Virus record (IMG/VR): IMGVR_UViG_3300046683_000404
Location: 1 to 42,654 of that record
Strand: one strand, 5' to 3'
Source: a virus
DNA: 42,654 nt
Shown: positions 16,375 to 23,665 of the stretch, in pieces
Position numbering within the stretch: the first letter of the stretch is position 1
How the letters are laid out: the number at the start of each line of letters is the position of its first letter
Made by a program: the position numbers and the translations under genes
The notes under the pieces: model-generated
Seen by the model: only the letters and a program-made list of their open reading frames with translations
What the model was told of the DNA's origin: nothing
Database searches by the model: none

Positions 16375-17638
16375 GGTTACCCCTCTGGGTGCGGATGAGA
16401 CGCAGCCGACCGTCCTCGCTGTCGTCGTCCACGCTGCTGCGGATAGGAGGAACGGAGACGTTCGCCCCGGCGGAGATCGGCAGCGGCGTGTAGTCCTTGC
16501 CGGCGCCGTTCGGAAGAGGCGGCTCGTTCTCCTGAGCGCGGATCCCGTCGATGTTGTCGAAGCCGATGAGGCGCTTCTTCTCGTGCACCTCGAACCGCGT
16601 CTTGAGGTCCGCGCGGATCAGGACGTCCGAGTCGAACTTCACGAACTGGCCGCGCGGCAGCAGTGCGGACAGGTGCGACTCCAGCAGCGACAGCCACGGC
16701 AGCAGCGAGAACTGCACCAGCTCGATCTGCCGCTGCTCGGGCGAACTGTAGGTGTAGGAGCCGCCGGTCTCGCCGCCGATCATCTCCGGCGGAATCCCGT
16801 AGATCGCTGCGATCTGCGATGCAGTGAGCCGCATCGTCTGTACGAACTGCGCCTCCTGCGGGCTCACCGCGAAGGGCTCGTAAGTCCAGTCCTTGCCGTA
16901 CACGATCGGCTCATGCGACCGGATCGCCTGCACCAGGCGCCGCTTGATGACGTTCGCATCGTCCTGCTGCACCGTCTGCTGCGAGTTCTGGAACCGGCCC
17001 GGCGGCACACCCCCGGAACGGAACCAATCGTCGGAGAAGCGCTGCGCCGACAGGCCCGTCGACACGGTCACCGCATACGCCCCGATCGGCGACAGCCCCC
17101 ACACATGGCCCGGCAGCTGGAACCACGGGATGTGCACGACATCCTCGGACGGCAGCTTCTCGCCGAGGTAGTACCACTTCGGATTCGTGAACGAGCCCGG
17201 ATCACCCATCGGCATCAGCTGCAGGCGGTCCTCGCACGTCACCATCGACGGATCGAGCCACTCGATCTGGCTCGGGTACTCCAGGTAGTCGCGCGCGGTC
17301 ACGACGCCCACAGCGTTCCCCCGGTACGCCAGTGACGTCACCGAACGGAACACCCAGTCGTGCAGCGTCCCCTGCGCGCACGGCTTCGTGAACAGGCCCG
17401 GCACCGGCAGTCGCTGCGTCTGGTCGCCCATCTGCCGGTACACGCACAGCGGAACAGACGAGATTGTCGCCGCCAGCAGCCGCCCGGCCGCCAGCACCGG
17501 CGCGAGCCGCAGCGCCCCGTTCTCGCTCACCGCCTCCGGTGCCGCGAGCGGCTCAACCGGCCACGACACAGACGTGGAGTCCAGGACGCGCTGCTCCTGC
17601 TGGCCTCGGCCGAGCATGCCTCGGAACGGGTTACGCAT
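16367..17638 (-). CDS. Portal protein, HK97 type, 423 aa
   Basis: Forms the dodecameric DNA channel. Typical blocks are present: ALRLAPVLAAGRLLAATISS near the N-terminus, FRSVTSLAYRGNAVGVVTAR, FQLPGHVWGLSPIGAYAVTV, and LTASQIAAIYGIPPEMIGGE followed by GSYTYSSPEQRQIELVQFSL. LLPRGQFVKFDSDVLIRADL and FDNIDGIRAQENEPPLPNG mark the C-terminal part. GGGGAG two bases upstream of ATG 17638 gives a tight ribosome site. It follows the large terminase by 24 bp. Confidence 0.95.
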   Translation of the reverse strand: MRNPFRGMLGRGQQEQRVLDSTSVSWPVEPLAAPEAVSENGALRLAPVLAAGRLLAATISSVPLCVYRQMGDQTQRLPVPGLFTKPCAQGTLHDWVFRSVTSLAYRGNAVGVVTARDYLEYPSQIEWLDPSMVTCEDRLQLMPMGDPGSFTNPKWYYLGEKLPSEDVVHIPWFQLPGHVWGLSPIGAYAVTVSTGLSAQRFSDDWFRSGGVPPGRFQNSQQTVQQDDANVIKRRLVQAIRSHEPIVYGKDWTYEPFAVSPQEAQFVQTMRLTASQIAAIYGIPPEMIGGETGGSYTYSSPEQRQIELVQFSLLPWLSLLESHLSALLPRGQFVKFDSDVLIRADLKTRFEVHEKKRLIGFDNIDGIRAQENEPPLPNGAGKDYTPLPISAGANVSVPPIRSSVDDDSEDGRLRLIRTQRGNHG

Positions 17639-17662
17639 GGCTCCCCTTCCGGGCGTCAGTCA

Positions 17663-19186
17663 TCAGAAGATGCTCTGCAGCACGTCGTAGCTGGCTGCGT
17701 CGAGCAGGTGCGATCGGGTCTGGAAGGACCAGCGGGCCAAGGACATTGCCACCAGCGGACTGATGTCGACCTCCGCGCCCCTCACCGTCCAGGCGATCGT
17801 GTCCCCGCTGGTCTTGGTCTTCGCTCCGGCGACCGCCACATCCAAATACCGGTTGGGCACATACCGGAACGACTCCTCGCGGACCGCCTCCAGCACCTGG
17901 CCGGCAGCCGCAGCCATATCCACCGCGCCCGTCACCGCCAGGTCCCCGGACTCCGGAACCTCTAGGTCTTCGGGCCGCTGAAAACCCGCCTTGTCCAACT
18001 CGGTCTGCAAGAACGCGAACGTGCCCCGGCCCATCGCCACCGCCACCGGCCCGAGAGCGTCCCGCAACTCCACCAGCCGAGGCAGGAGCCACTTCGAGCC
18101 GGGCCGGTAGTCCGCGAGCTGCACATGCCCGAGGCCGTCCTCACGCAGCCCGTACACGCAGATCGCCGCGTAGTCCCGCAGCGGCGCCAGATCCACACCG
18201 ATCGCCACGCCGCCCGTCCGGCGCGACTCGGCATCGGCCATCCGCGCCCACGCCGCCGCGTCGATGACGATGTTGCCCTGCGACTGGCGCGGCCAGATGC
18301 ACAACCGCTCCCGCGCGAACCCGACATCACCCATCGACCGGCGCTCACGCAAGACCGTCTCAGCGGTCAGCCGGATTCCCATCGCCGGGTTCGACGCCGC
18401 CCACAATGCACGGTCGTCCAGGTCGATCCTGTCCAGATGATCGAGGTCAGCGTCGACGCCCCAGTCCCGCCACCCGAGAGAATCATCCCCGCCGACGTCC
18501 GCGCGGGCCTTCAGCGCGAACATCACCTCGCCGCTCCCGCCGTTCAGCGGCGGCGTCGAGGTGTAGACGATCTGGGCATTCGGCCGTGCCGCCATGGCCG
18601 GCATGAGCGCGTCCTGCTGCTCAAGGGTGAACGCGAAACTCTCGTCGATGATGACCAGGTCACCGGAGAAGCCCCGGCCGCTGCCCTTGGACCGGGCAAC
18701 GAACTTCACGCGGGCCTCGGTGTCGAGCCGCTCGAAGCCCTCTTCGCCATTGGTGTTGACGATCTTTACGAGGACGCCGCCCACATCGAGCAGGTTCTCG
18801 TTGGTCCCCACCTGCTTGCCCAGACGCCTCAGCAGCGTCCGGAAGCGGCGGAATGCCTCCATCGACGTCTTGTACTCGTGCGCCGACCACATGATGAGCT
18901 GCTCGCCCAGCAGCAAGAACCCCGCCAGCGCCCGGATCTCCAAAATGGAGCCCTTGCCGTTCTGCCGGGCGACGATCTCGCCGTACTCGTAGCACGCCCA
19001 CTTGCCATCGGCCCGGCACGCCAGCAGCATGTCGATCGCGTCGGCCTGCCACGCGTCCGGGACCAGCCCGGCCCTGGCCGCCAACTCGCAGGCCTCCGGC
19101 CCGAGGCTGTAGGCATACGGCGGAGCCAGGTCAACCCGAGGCTTCGCGGCGCCTCTCAGCGATGCGCGCACTGAGGTCCGAGACAC
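17663..19186 (-). CDS. Terminase large subunit, 507 aa
   Basis: ATP-driven DNA packaging motor with nuclease. The N-terminal ATPase has GEIVARQNGKGSILEIRALA (adenine/Walker A region), IMWSAHEYKTSMEAFRRFRT and the Walker B strand FSGDLVIIDESFAF. The C-terminal nuclease has GGVAIGVDLAPLRDYAAI and acidic residues near MGRGTFAFLQTELDKAG. I choose GTG at 19186 because GGAGG lies six bases upstream; this overlaps the small-terminase gene by 56 bp. A longer reading to 19261 lacks a ribosome site. Confidence 0.93.
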   Translation of the reverse strand: MSRTSVRASLRGAAKPRVDLAPPYAYSLGPEACELAARAGLVPDAWQADAIDMLLACRADGKWACYEYGEIVARQNGKGSILEIRALAGFLLLGEQLIMWSAHEYKTSMEAFRRFRTLLRRLGKQVGTNENLLDVGGVLVKIVNTNGEEGFERLDTEARVKFVARSKGSGRGFSGDLVIIDESFAFTLEQQDALMPAMAARPNAQIVYTSTPPLNGGSGEVMFALKARADVGGDDSLGWRDWGVDADLDHLDRIDLDDRALWAASNPAMGIRLTAETVLRERRSMGDVGFARERLCIWPRQSQGNIVIDAAAWARMADAESRRTGGVAIGVDLAPLRDYAAICVYGLREDGLGHVQLADYRPGSKWLLPRLVELRDALGPVAVAMGRGTFAFLQTELDKAGFQRPEDLEVPESGDLAVTGAVDMAAAAGQVLEAVREESFRYVPNRYLDVAVAGAKTKTSGDTIAWTVRGAEVDISPLVAMSLARWSFQTRSHLLDAASYDVLQSIF

Positions 19187-19475
19187 CCACGACCTCCGCA
19201 CTGCTCGTCTCCGAAGCCGGAGCATTCCGCCGAAGATCTGCCAGCAGGGATCGAAGAACACCTGACTGCTGCCGGGCCTCAGCCATAAACTTGAGCATCT
19301 CGGCGTAGTGGGCCCGGTTCTCCTCCACCAGCTCGTCGAGGATCTGCAGCCGGTCAGCGATCCGGCAGCCCTCCTCTAGCAGCACCATCTGGCCGGCCGT
19401 CAGGGTGCCTTCGGCGAGGACATCGGCCCACAGTTGGCGGCCTCGGGGTGCGAGTCCGGCAGGGTCCGGAGCCAT
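19131..19475 (-). CDS. Terminase small subunit, 114 aa
   Basis: DNA-recognition partner of the packaging motor. MAPDPAGLAPRGRQLWADVL, then LTAGQMVLLEEGCRIADRLQ and a long helix LVEENRAHYAEMLKFMAEAR match the phage P27-like/actinophage small terminases: an N-terminal HTH region and a coiled C-terminus. ATG 19475 is preceded by GGAGGT at a good distance; in-frame ATGs at 19490 and 19496 are less well placed. It overlaps the large subunit, so coupled synthesis is likely. Confidence 0.82.
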   Translation of the reverse strand: MAPDPAGLAPRGRQLWADVLAEGTLTAGQMVLLEEGCRIADRLQILDELVEENRAHYAEMLKFMAEARQQSGVLRSLLADLRRNAPASETSSAEVVGVSDLSARIAERRREASG

Positions 19476-19496
19476 CACAGCCACCTCCATGATCAT

Positions 19497-19619
19497 CTTG
19501 CCCCCCCTGAAAAAAGAGCGCGGGGGGAGAGGACTTTCAGGTGAGGGCGGGGTCAAAGGCGGCCGAGATCAAAAAACGCGTTTCCGCAGGTCAGAGAGGT
19601 GCGTCTGTGTCGATGCAGG
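19497..19619. other. Gap between HNH and terminase genes: candidate cos/packaging region
   Basis: 123 bp without a gene. It holds a run of seven C (19501-19507) and a run of six G (near 19522) separated by an A-tract (TGAAAAAAGAG), which could form an inverted repeat, and two copies of GCAGGTCAGAG (the second at 19615 runs into the HNH gene). In cos phages the cleavage site is usually next to the small terminase, beside an HNH gene (family knowledge), so this is the best candidate. No cohesive end can be read directly. Confidence 0.35.
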
Positions 19620-19910
19620 TCAGAGGGCCCGCACGTCCACTGACATCGCGGGCTTCAGGCCCTTGCCCCGGAGCTGGTTGGATTTGATCGTGTTGCAGCG
19701 TCGGTGCATGAGCCGGAGGTTCTGCCGGTCCAGCGGATCGCCGCCGGCGTGCAGTTCGTGTACGTGGTCGACGGTTCGGCTCATGGGGTGCGTGCGCGGC
19801 AGTTCCTGGTTGACCCACTTGTGGCACCACCAGCAGTGCGTCTCTTCTGCGTAGACCTGCGCCTGCACCGTCAGCCATGGAGTGCCGGATCGTCCGGGGC
19901 TGTAGGCCAT
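19620..19910 (-). CDS. HNH endonuclease (packaging-associated), 96 aa
   Basis: MAYSPGRSGTPWLTVQAQVY, then THCWWCHKWVNQELPRTHPM gives the zinc CxxC pair; SRTVDHVHELHAGGDPLDRQ gives the DHV-x-H catalytic region; NLRLMHRRCNTIKSNQLRG completes the H and second cysteine. AGGAG seven bases upstream fixes ATG 19910. HNH proteins beside terminases are required for cos cleavage in HK97-like phages (family knowledge); here the role is inferred from position. Confidence 0.85.
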   Translation of the reverse strand: MAYSPGRSGTPWLTVQAQVYAEETHCWWCHKWVNQELPRTHPMSRTVDHVHELHAGGDPLDRQNLRLMHRRCNTIKSNQLRGKGLKPAMSVDVRAL

Positions 19911-19918
19911 GGCGTCTC

Positions 19919-20176
19919 CTACAGCGGGTTGCCGTCTGCGTCGTACCACTCGATCGTCTGGAGGCTGGTCTCTCCGTCGGCGGCGCGGGCGAACGTGGGG
20001 GTCATGCCGTGGGCGCCGGCTGGTGCTTGGGGTGCGTCCATCCAGTACAGGTACTGGCGTTGGCCGTCTGCTTCGCGGTGGTCGATGCGGGCTGGGGTGA
20101 GCAGGTGGGCGTGCTGCTCGAACTGGTCGGCCAGCTCGGCGGCGACGGCGAGGGCGATGAGGTGCTGCTCCGTCAC
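19919..20176 (-). CDS. Small acidic protein of unknown function, 85 aa
   Basis: GTG at 20176 with GGGAGG five bases upstream; the longer upstream reading is a shadow. It starts MTEQHLIALAVAAELADQFE, with TPARIDHREADGQRQYLYWM and a C-terminal EWYDADGNPL. No TM segment or recognised domain. It lies 8 bp before the HNH gene, suggesting one transcript. Confidence 0.6.
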   Translation of the reverse strand: MTEQHLIALAVAAELADQFEQHAHLLTPARIDHREADGQRQYLYWMDAPQAPAGAHGMTPTFARAADGETSLQTIEWYDADGNPL

Positions 20177-20234
20177 GTTCGCCTCCCGGGGTGCGTTAGG
20201 ACCGGTCGCCCAGGGCCGCGCGGACGAGGCGGGG

Positions 20235-20555
20235 TCAGAGATTGCGCTGCTCCTGGTTGACGCGCCATGTCGTGGGCATCTCGACGGCCAGCGGCGTGAC
20301 GCGCTCTTCGGTGGCGGCCTTGGAGTCGTCGTTGTCGACGAGGTAGCAGTGACCTTCCGCATCCCTGCGATAGGCGGTGTAGCGGATCAGTCGCTCACCG
20401 TTCGGGCTGGTCTCGACGGTGATCGTGCTGTCCGCGGTCACGTCGGTGGACTTGATGCCGTTGGCGAGCAGCCAGTAGAGGAGTTCGGGGTGCTGCGGGG
20501 TGTCGAGAATGCGGGGGAAGGTCTCTGCGTTGCAGATGATCTGCGGCTCATTCAT
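20235..20555 (-). CDS. Small protein of unknown function, 106 aa
   Basis: ATG 20555 with AAGGAG upstream. MNEPQIICNAETFPRILDTP then GIKSTDVTADSTITVETSPN and GHCYLVDNDDSKAATEERVT suggest a compact alpha/beta protein. The terminator hairpin at 20597-20625 lies just upstream, so it probably starts a new transcription unit leading into the terminase genes. No family recognised. Confidence 0.6.
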   Translation of the reverse strand: MNEPQIICNAETFPRILDTPQHPELLYWLLANGIKSTDVTADSTITVETSPNGERLIRYTAYRRDAEGHCYLVDNDDSKAATEERVTPLAVEMPTTWRVNQEQRNL

Positions 20556-20596
20556 CGGCAGTCTCCTTGCAGCTGGCTTCTTCCCGGGCATGGCGA

Positions 20597-20625
20597 AGGC
20601 CCCGGCTCGGTGAGCTGCGGGGCCT
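20597..20625 (-). terminator. Hairpin terminator
   Basis: AGGCCCCG (20597-20604) pairs with CGGGGCCT (20618-20625), with an inner GCTC/GAGC pair. It lies after the HTH gene ending at 20674, separating the AICE-like operon from the late genes. Confidence 0.65.
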
Positions 20626-20673
20626 GTCTGCGGGCATGCGGATCTGCCCCAAGTGTTACCGCAGGTCAGAGCG

Positions 20674-20874
20674 TTAGTCAAGCTGCTTGAGTTTCTGGAG
20701 CGCTTCGAGTTCGTCGAGGTCGATGAGGGCGCGTCCTCGGTGGTCGTGGCCGTGGCGGGTGAGGGCGCCGCGGTGGAGCCATGAGCGGAGCTGCGCGGGC
20801 TTCACGTCGGCCGCCAGGGCTGCGGCCTGGGTGTCGGCGAGGCGGGGCTCGGTGGTGGGCTGCATGACTCCCAT
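20674..20874 (-). CDS. MerR-like winged HTH protein (excisionase- or regulator-like), 66 aa
   Basis: Starts at 20874 (MGVMQPTTEPRLADTQAAAL) or 20865. The core ADTQAAALAADVKPAQLRSW then LHRGALTRHGHDHRGRALID is a small winged-helix HTH with the LxxWLxRG turn of MerR/excisionase families, followed by a short helix LDELEALQKLKQLD. It sits downstream of the FtsK/TraB gene and directly after two palindromes (20957-20991) that could be its operators. In mobile elements such proteins act as Xis/RDF or repressor; which one is inference. Confidence 0.6.
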   Translation of the reverse strand: MGVMQPTTEPRLADTQAAALAADVKPAQLRSWLHRGALTRHGHDHRGRALIDLDELEALQKLKQLD

Positions 20875-20951
20875 GATGCCCTGTGGGGCCTTTTTCGCGG
20901 TGCCGCGAGGATGGTCGAAACCCGAAACTTGGCAGCTCAGGGCCGATATCA

Positions 20952-20995
20952 GGGCCGAAACCGGTTTCACCTTGATCCGAAACCGGTTTCGGCCC
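20952..20995. promoter_or_regulatory. Tandem palindromes nested in a 17-bp inverted repeat (operator or terminator)
   Basis: GAAACCGGTTTC at 20957-20968 and CGAAACCGGTTTCG at 20978-20991 are each palindromic and their centres are 22 bp apart, about two helical turns. Together with flanking GGGCC/GGCCC they make a perfect 17-bp stem with a 10-nt loop. They lie 8 bp after the FtsK-like stop and 77 bp before the HTH start. They fit a dimer-binding operator for the HTH protein, or a terminator without U-run. Confidence 0.65.
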
Positions 20996-21002
20996 CGAAC
21001 GG

Positions 21003-23099
21003 CTACCCGTCGGCCTCTCCGGCGTCCTCCGGAAGGTCCGCGTACCGGACGCCCTTGGCGCCGCCGCAGCACTCCCGGATGCTGATCTGCCGGGTGGTCA
21101 CCTTGTGCGGCTTCAACGCGGCGCTGAGCATCGTCGAGCGGGCCCCCGCGTCCGGCTCGTCCATCCACAAGCCGTACAGGTCGGCCCGGTACTTGGCGAG
21201 GGCCTCGACGAGCCGGTGTGAGTGGACTGTGTCGACGCCGTCGGGCCAGATGGCGCGCAGGTGGTCGACGACGGTCTCGATGTCGAGTTCGGCAACCTGC
21301 TCGCCCACGGACTGCCCGGTCAGCGTGCCGGCGGCGGTGCGCAGCGCCAGCGCCCTTTTGCCGATGTCTTCGGCCTCGGTCTGCTTGATGAACGCCGCCC
21401 GCACCGTGATGCCTTCACGGCCGCGGGCCAGGATGCCGGTGCCCTGCTCGTCGACGCTGATGTCGGTGGCGCGCAGGCCCCGGTCGTAGGCGCCGGTGCC
21501 GAGCACGTTGTTGTTGGCCCTCCAGTCCATGACGGCCAGGCACAGCCGTGTGCCGACCGAGCTCGATACGGAGGTGGGCAGGCTCGGGGCGTCGGGGTTC
21601 TGGGTGAGCAGGATCAGGATCAGCCCGTAGGCGCGCCCCTTCTTGATCAGGCGGGTGCACAGGGCGGCGGCTTCCTCCTTGTAGTCGGGGTGGGTGAAGA
21701 GCTCCTGGACCTCGTCGACGACGATGACGCGCGGGCCGAGGTTCTGCTCGGGGTACTTCTCGGACAGAGCGCGGGTGACCTTGCGGCCCTCCGATACCTC
21801 GGACGCGGGCAGGGACTTGATGAACTTCGCGCGCCGCTGATACTCGGCGATCCCGGAGCGCAGGCCGGCGAGCGCGGCCTCCAGGTCCTCGTCCTCGTCG
21901 CCGGACACGTAGCGGTGGCAGACGGGCTTGACGGAGTCCAGGTCGCCGGAGCCCTTGAGCTCGTAAATCCACAGCTCAGCGGTCGGGTCGAGGGCGACAC
22001 CGAGGACGATGGCCAGGGCGCACGAGGTCTTGCCGGATCCGGGGATGCCGCCGGCCAGCAGGTTGGAGTACATGAGGGTGATGTCGATGAGGTTGCCGCG
22101 CGGGTCGAACCCGAAGGGCAGCGGCTGGTACACGTCGGCCTGGCCGTCCTTCATCAGCGGCCACAGCTTGCGAGGTGCCTTGGCCGGGTCGCTCTGGGCG
22201 ACCCACAGCACCAGGCGGCCCGGGTGGGCGCTGCGGTCGCCCTCGGGCCACACCGTGGAGATGGGGCGGCGCATGGCGGCGGCGAGGGCGGCGCGCTTCT
22301 CCAGTACGGCGGTGGCTTCGATGCCGGGCGGCAGGTCGACCTCGGCGCGCCAGCCGGGCCCGTCGCGCTGGACCTCGGCGGCGAACTCGACGCCGCGCCG
22401 TCCCTTCTTGCCTTCGATGCCGATCGCGGCCAGGGCCTCGAACACCTCGGTGCTGTCGAGGGGTCGCATATGGCGGACGGACACGTACCGGGTGATGAGC
22501 GGCCGGTCGGCGCGGCGCCCGGCCACGCCGAGGGCGGCCAGGCATGCGATGCCGGCGAGGGCGGTCCAGCCGGGGACGATGAACGCCGCCACGGTGGTGA
22601 CGATGGTGGTGGCTGCGGCCACGGTGATGGACATGATGCGGCGGGGCCGGATCCGGCGGGAGCGTTCGCGCGACAGCGACAGCCAGGCCTCGATGTCGGC
22701 GGTGGTGGCGGCTTTGGCTTCGACGGGGCGGGCTTCGGCGTCGACGACCCACCGGAACCACTTCACGGTGAGCCGCCAGGCTCCGCGCGGTGAGCGGCCG
22801 GTCAGGCGCACGACGTAGACGGGGATGCGGACGGTGTGGAAGGCGGTGACGTGGGCGAGGTAGCCGGCGGTGTAGCGGGCGGCGGTGGTGAACTCGGTGG
22901 CGTTGCGCAGGAAGGTGGGGATGACGGGCGGCGCTTCCTGCAGGTAGGCGCGGCGTTCGGCGATCCATGTGCCGTCGGGTGCGGCGGTGTCGGGCAGGTC
23001 GACGGGGCGGGGGACTTCGACGGCTTCGACGTACTCGGGTTCGGGCTCGGCGGTGTCGGTGTCGGTGTCTTTGACGAGGCGGAGGACGTTCTCGGTCAT
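21003..23099 (-). CDS. FtsK/SpoIIIE-type (TraB-like) DNA translocase, 698 aa
   Basis: A membrane-anchored AAA+ motor that pumps double-stranded DNA. Residues 155-200 hold two membrane segments (IMSITVAAATTIVTTVAAFI, GWTALAGIACLAALGVAG). Walker A is GGIPGSGKT (350-358, Lys357), Walker B VIVVDEVQELF (Asp462, Glu463), followed by the sensor LILLTQNPDAPSLPTSVSSS. The C-terminus has a winged-helix-like segment (VEALAKYRADLYGLWMDEPD). This architecture is that of the transfer proteins of actinobacterial AICEs and plasmids. Unusual in a phage: it could move DNA between hyphae or segregate the element. Start ATG 23099. Confidence 0.88.
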   Translation of the reverse strand: MTENVLRLVKDTDTDTAEPEPEYVEAVEVPRPVDLPDTAAPDGTWIAERRAYLQEAPPVIPTFLRNATEFTTAARYTAGYLAHVTAFHTVRIPVYVVRLTGRSPRGAWRLTVKWFRWVVDAEARPVEAKAATTADIEAWLSLSRERSRRIRPRRIMSITVAAATTIVTTVAAFIVPGWTALAGIACLAALGVAGRRADRPLITRYVSVRHMRPLDSTEVFEALAAIGIEGKKGRRGVEFAAEVQRDGPGWRAEVDLPPGIEATAVLEKRAALAAAMRRPISTVWPEGDRSAHPGRLVLWVAQSDPAKAPRKLWPLMKDGQADVYQPLPFGFDPRGNLIDITLMYSNLLAGGIPGSGKTSCALAIVLGVALDPTAELWIYELKGSGDLDSVKPVCHRYVSGDEDEDLEAALAGLRSGIAEYQRRAKFIKSLPASEVSEGRKVTRALSEKYPEQNLGPRVIVVDEVQELFTHPDYKEEAAALCTRLIKKGRAYGLILILLTQNPDAPSLPTSVSSSVGTRLCLAVMDWRANNNVLGTGAYDRGLRATDISVDEQGTGILARGREGITVRAAFIKQTEAEDIGKRALALRTAAGTLTGQSVGEQVAELDIETVVDHLRAIWPDGVDTVHSHRLVEALAKYRADLYGLWMDEPDAGARSTMLSAALKPHKVTTRQISIRECCGGAKGVRYADLPEDAGEADG

Positions 23100-23133
23100 G
23101 CTGGTGGTCCTGTCTCCTGCTGGGGGATAGGGG

Positions 23134-23177
23134 CCCGGGGCGGCCGGTCGCTTCGCAGGCTGGACGGCCGCCCCGGG
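23134..23177 (-). terminator. GC-rich hairpin upstream of the FtsK-like gene
   Basis: CCCGGGGCGGCCG (23134-23146) pairs with CGGCCGCCCCGGG (23165-23177) around 18 nt. It lies between the 57-aa gene (stop 23181) and the FtsK-like start. It would weaken read-through into the translocase gene; no separate promoter is apparent. Confidence 0.6.
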
Positions 23178-23180
23178 GCG

Positions 23181-23354
23181 TTACTGCTTCTTGGCGCGCT
23201 TGCGGGCCTGCTCGTCGATGCGTTCGAGCTTGCGGTCGATGTCGCTGAGGTCGACGTTCTCGCCGGCCAATGAGCGCTTGCAGCCGCGCGCGATCAGTGC
23301 GGCCCTGCGCCACTTCTCGCCCGTCGTGTACTCGGGCTTGTCGTCGTCGGTCAT
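23181..23354 (-). CDS. Small basic protein of unknown function, 57 aa
   Basis: MTDDDKPEYTTGEKWRRAAL, then IARGCKRSLAGENVDLSDID and a basic helix ending QARKRAKKQ. ATG overlaps the upstream stop as TGATG, so it is translationally coupled. Highly charged and helical; possibly DNA- or membrane-adjacent. Function unknown. Confidence 0.6.
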   Translation of the reverse strand: MTDDDKPEYTTGEKWRRAALIARGCKRSLAGENVDLSDIDRKLERIDEQARKRAKKQ

Positions 23355-23665
23355 CACTTGCCGCCTTTCCGGATGTCCTGCCAGACCTGCCGCAGGATGA
23401 GAACGCAGATGGTCAGGGACACGGCGGAGATGGCCACCGCGATGGCGGACAGGGCGAACGCCAGCAGGAAGATGGAGCTGCCGACTCCGATGCCGATCCA
23501 CTTCGCGGCCTGCCCGGACTGCTGCGGGGCCGGCGCCTGGTGATGGCACTGCGGCGGCTGCTGGGCAACCTGCGCGGCCTGCACCGCGGCGAGCATCATG
23601 GCGAATTGCTCGCCCTGCCTGGCGGCCTCGACCGCCTCCTGGCTGGCCTTGCTGAGGTCGGTCAT
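23354..23665 (-). CDS. Membrane protein of the transfer operon, 103 aa
   Basis: A cytoplasmic N-terminal helix (MTDLSKASQEAVEAARQGEQ) and a glutamine/proline linker precede two membrane segments (AKWIGIGVGSSIFLLAFALS, AISAVSLTICVLILRQVW). It ends with a short basic tail. Start overlaps the DUF2637-like gene's stop (ATGA). Such small membrane proteins accompany TraB-type translocases in plasmids as Spd (spread) proteins; that role here is inference. Confidence 0.6.
   Translation of the reverse strand: MTDLSKASQEAVEAARQGEQFAMMLAAVQAAQVAQQPPQCHHQAPAPQQSGQAAKWIGIGVGSSIFLLAFALSAIAVAISAVSLTICVLILRQVWQDIRKGGK

Larger units (their letters stand above)
19584..20671. repeat. 13-bp direct repeats flanking the HNH cassette
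   Basis: CCGCAGGTCAGAG occurs at 19584-19596 and 20659-20671, identical, and the core GCAGGTCAGAG again at 19615-19625. The outer copies bracket a 1.06-kb segment with the HNH endonuclease gene and two small genes. Matching repeats on either side may be footprints of cassette insertion or binding sites for a phage protein. Chance occurrence of a 13-mer twice in about 1.1 kb is unlikely. Confidence 0.55.

Noticed and set aside
21222-22793. 523-aa plus-strand ORF opposite the FtsK-like gene
   Set aside because: Antisense of a clear translocase; low-complexity G/A/V/D content.
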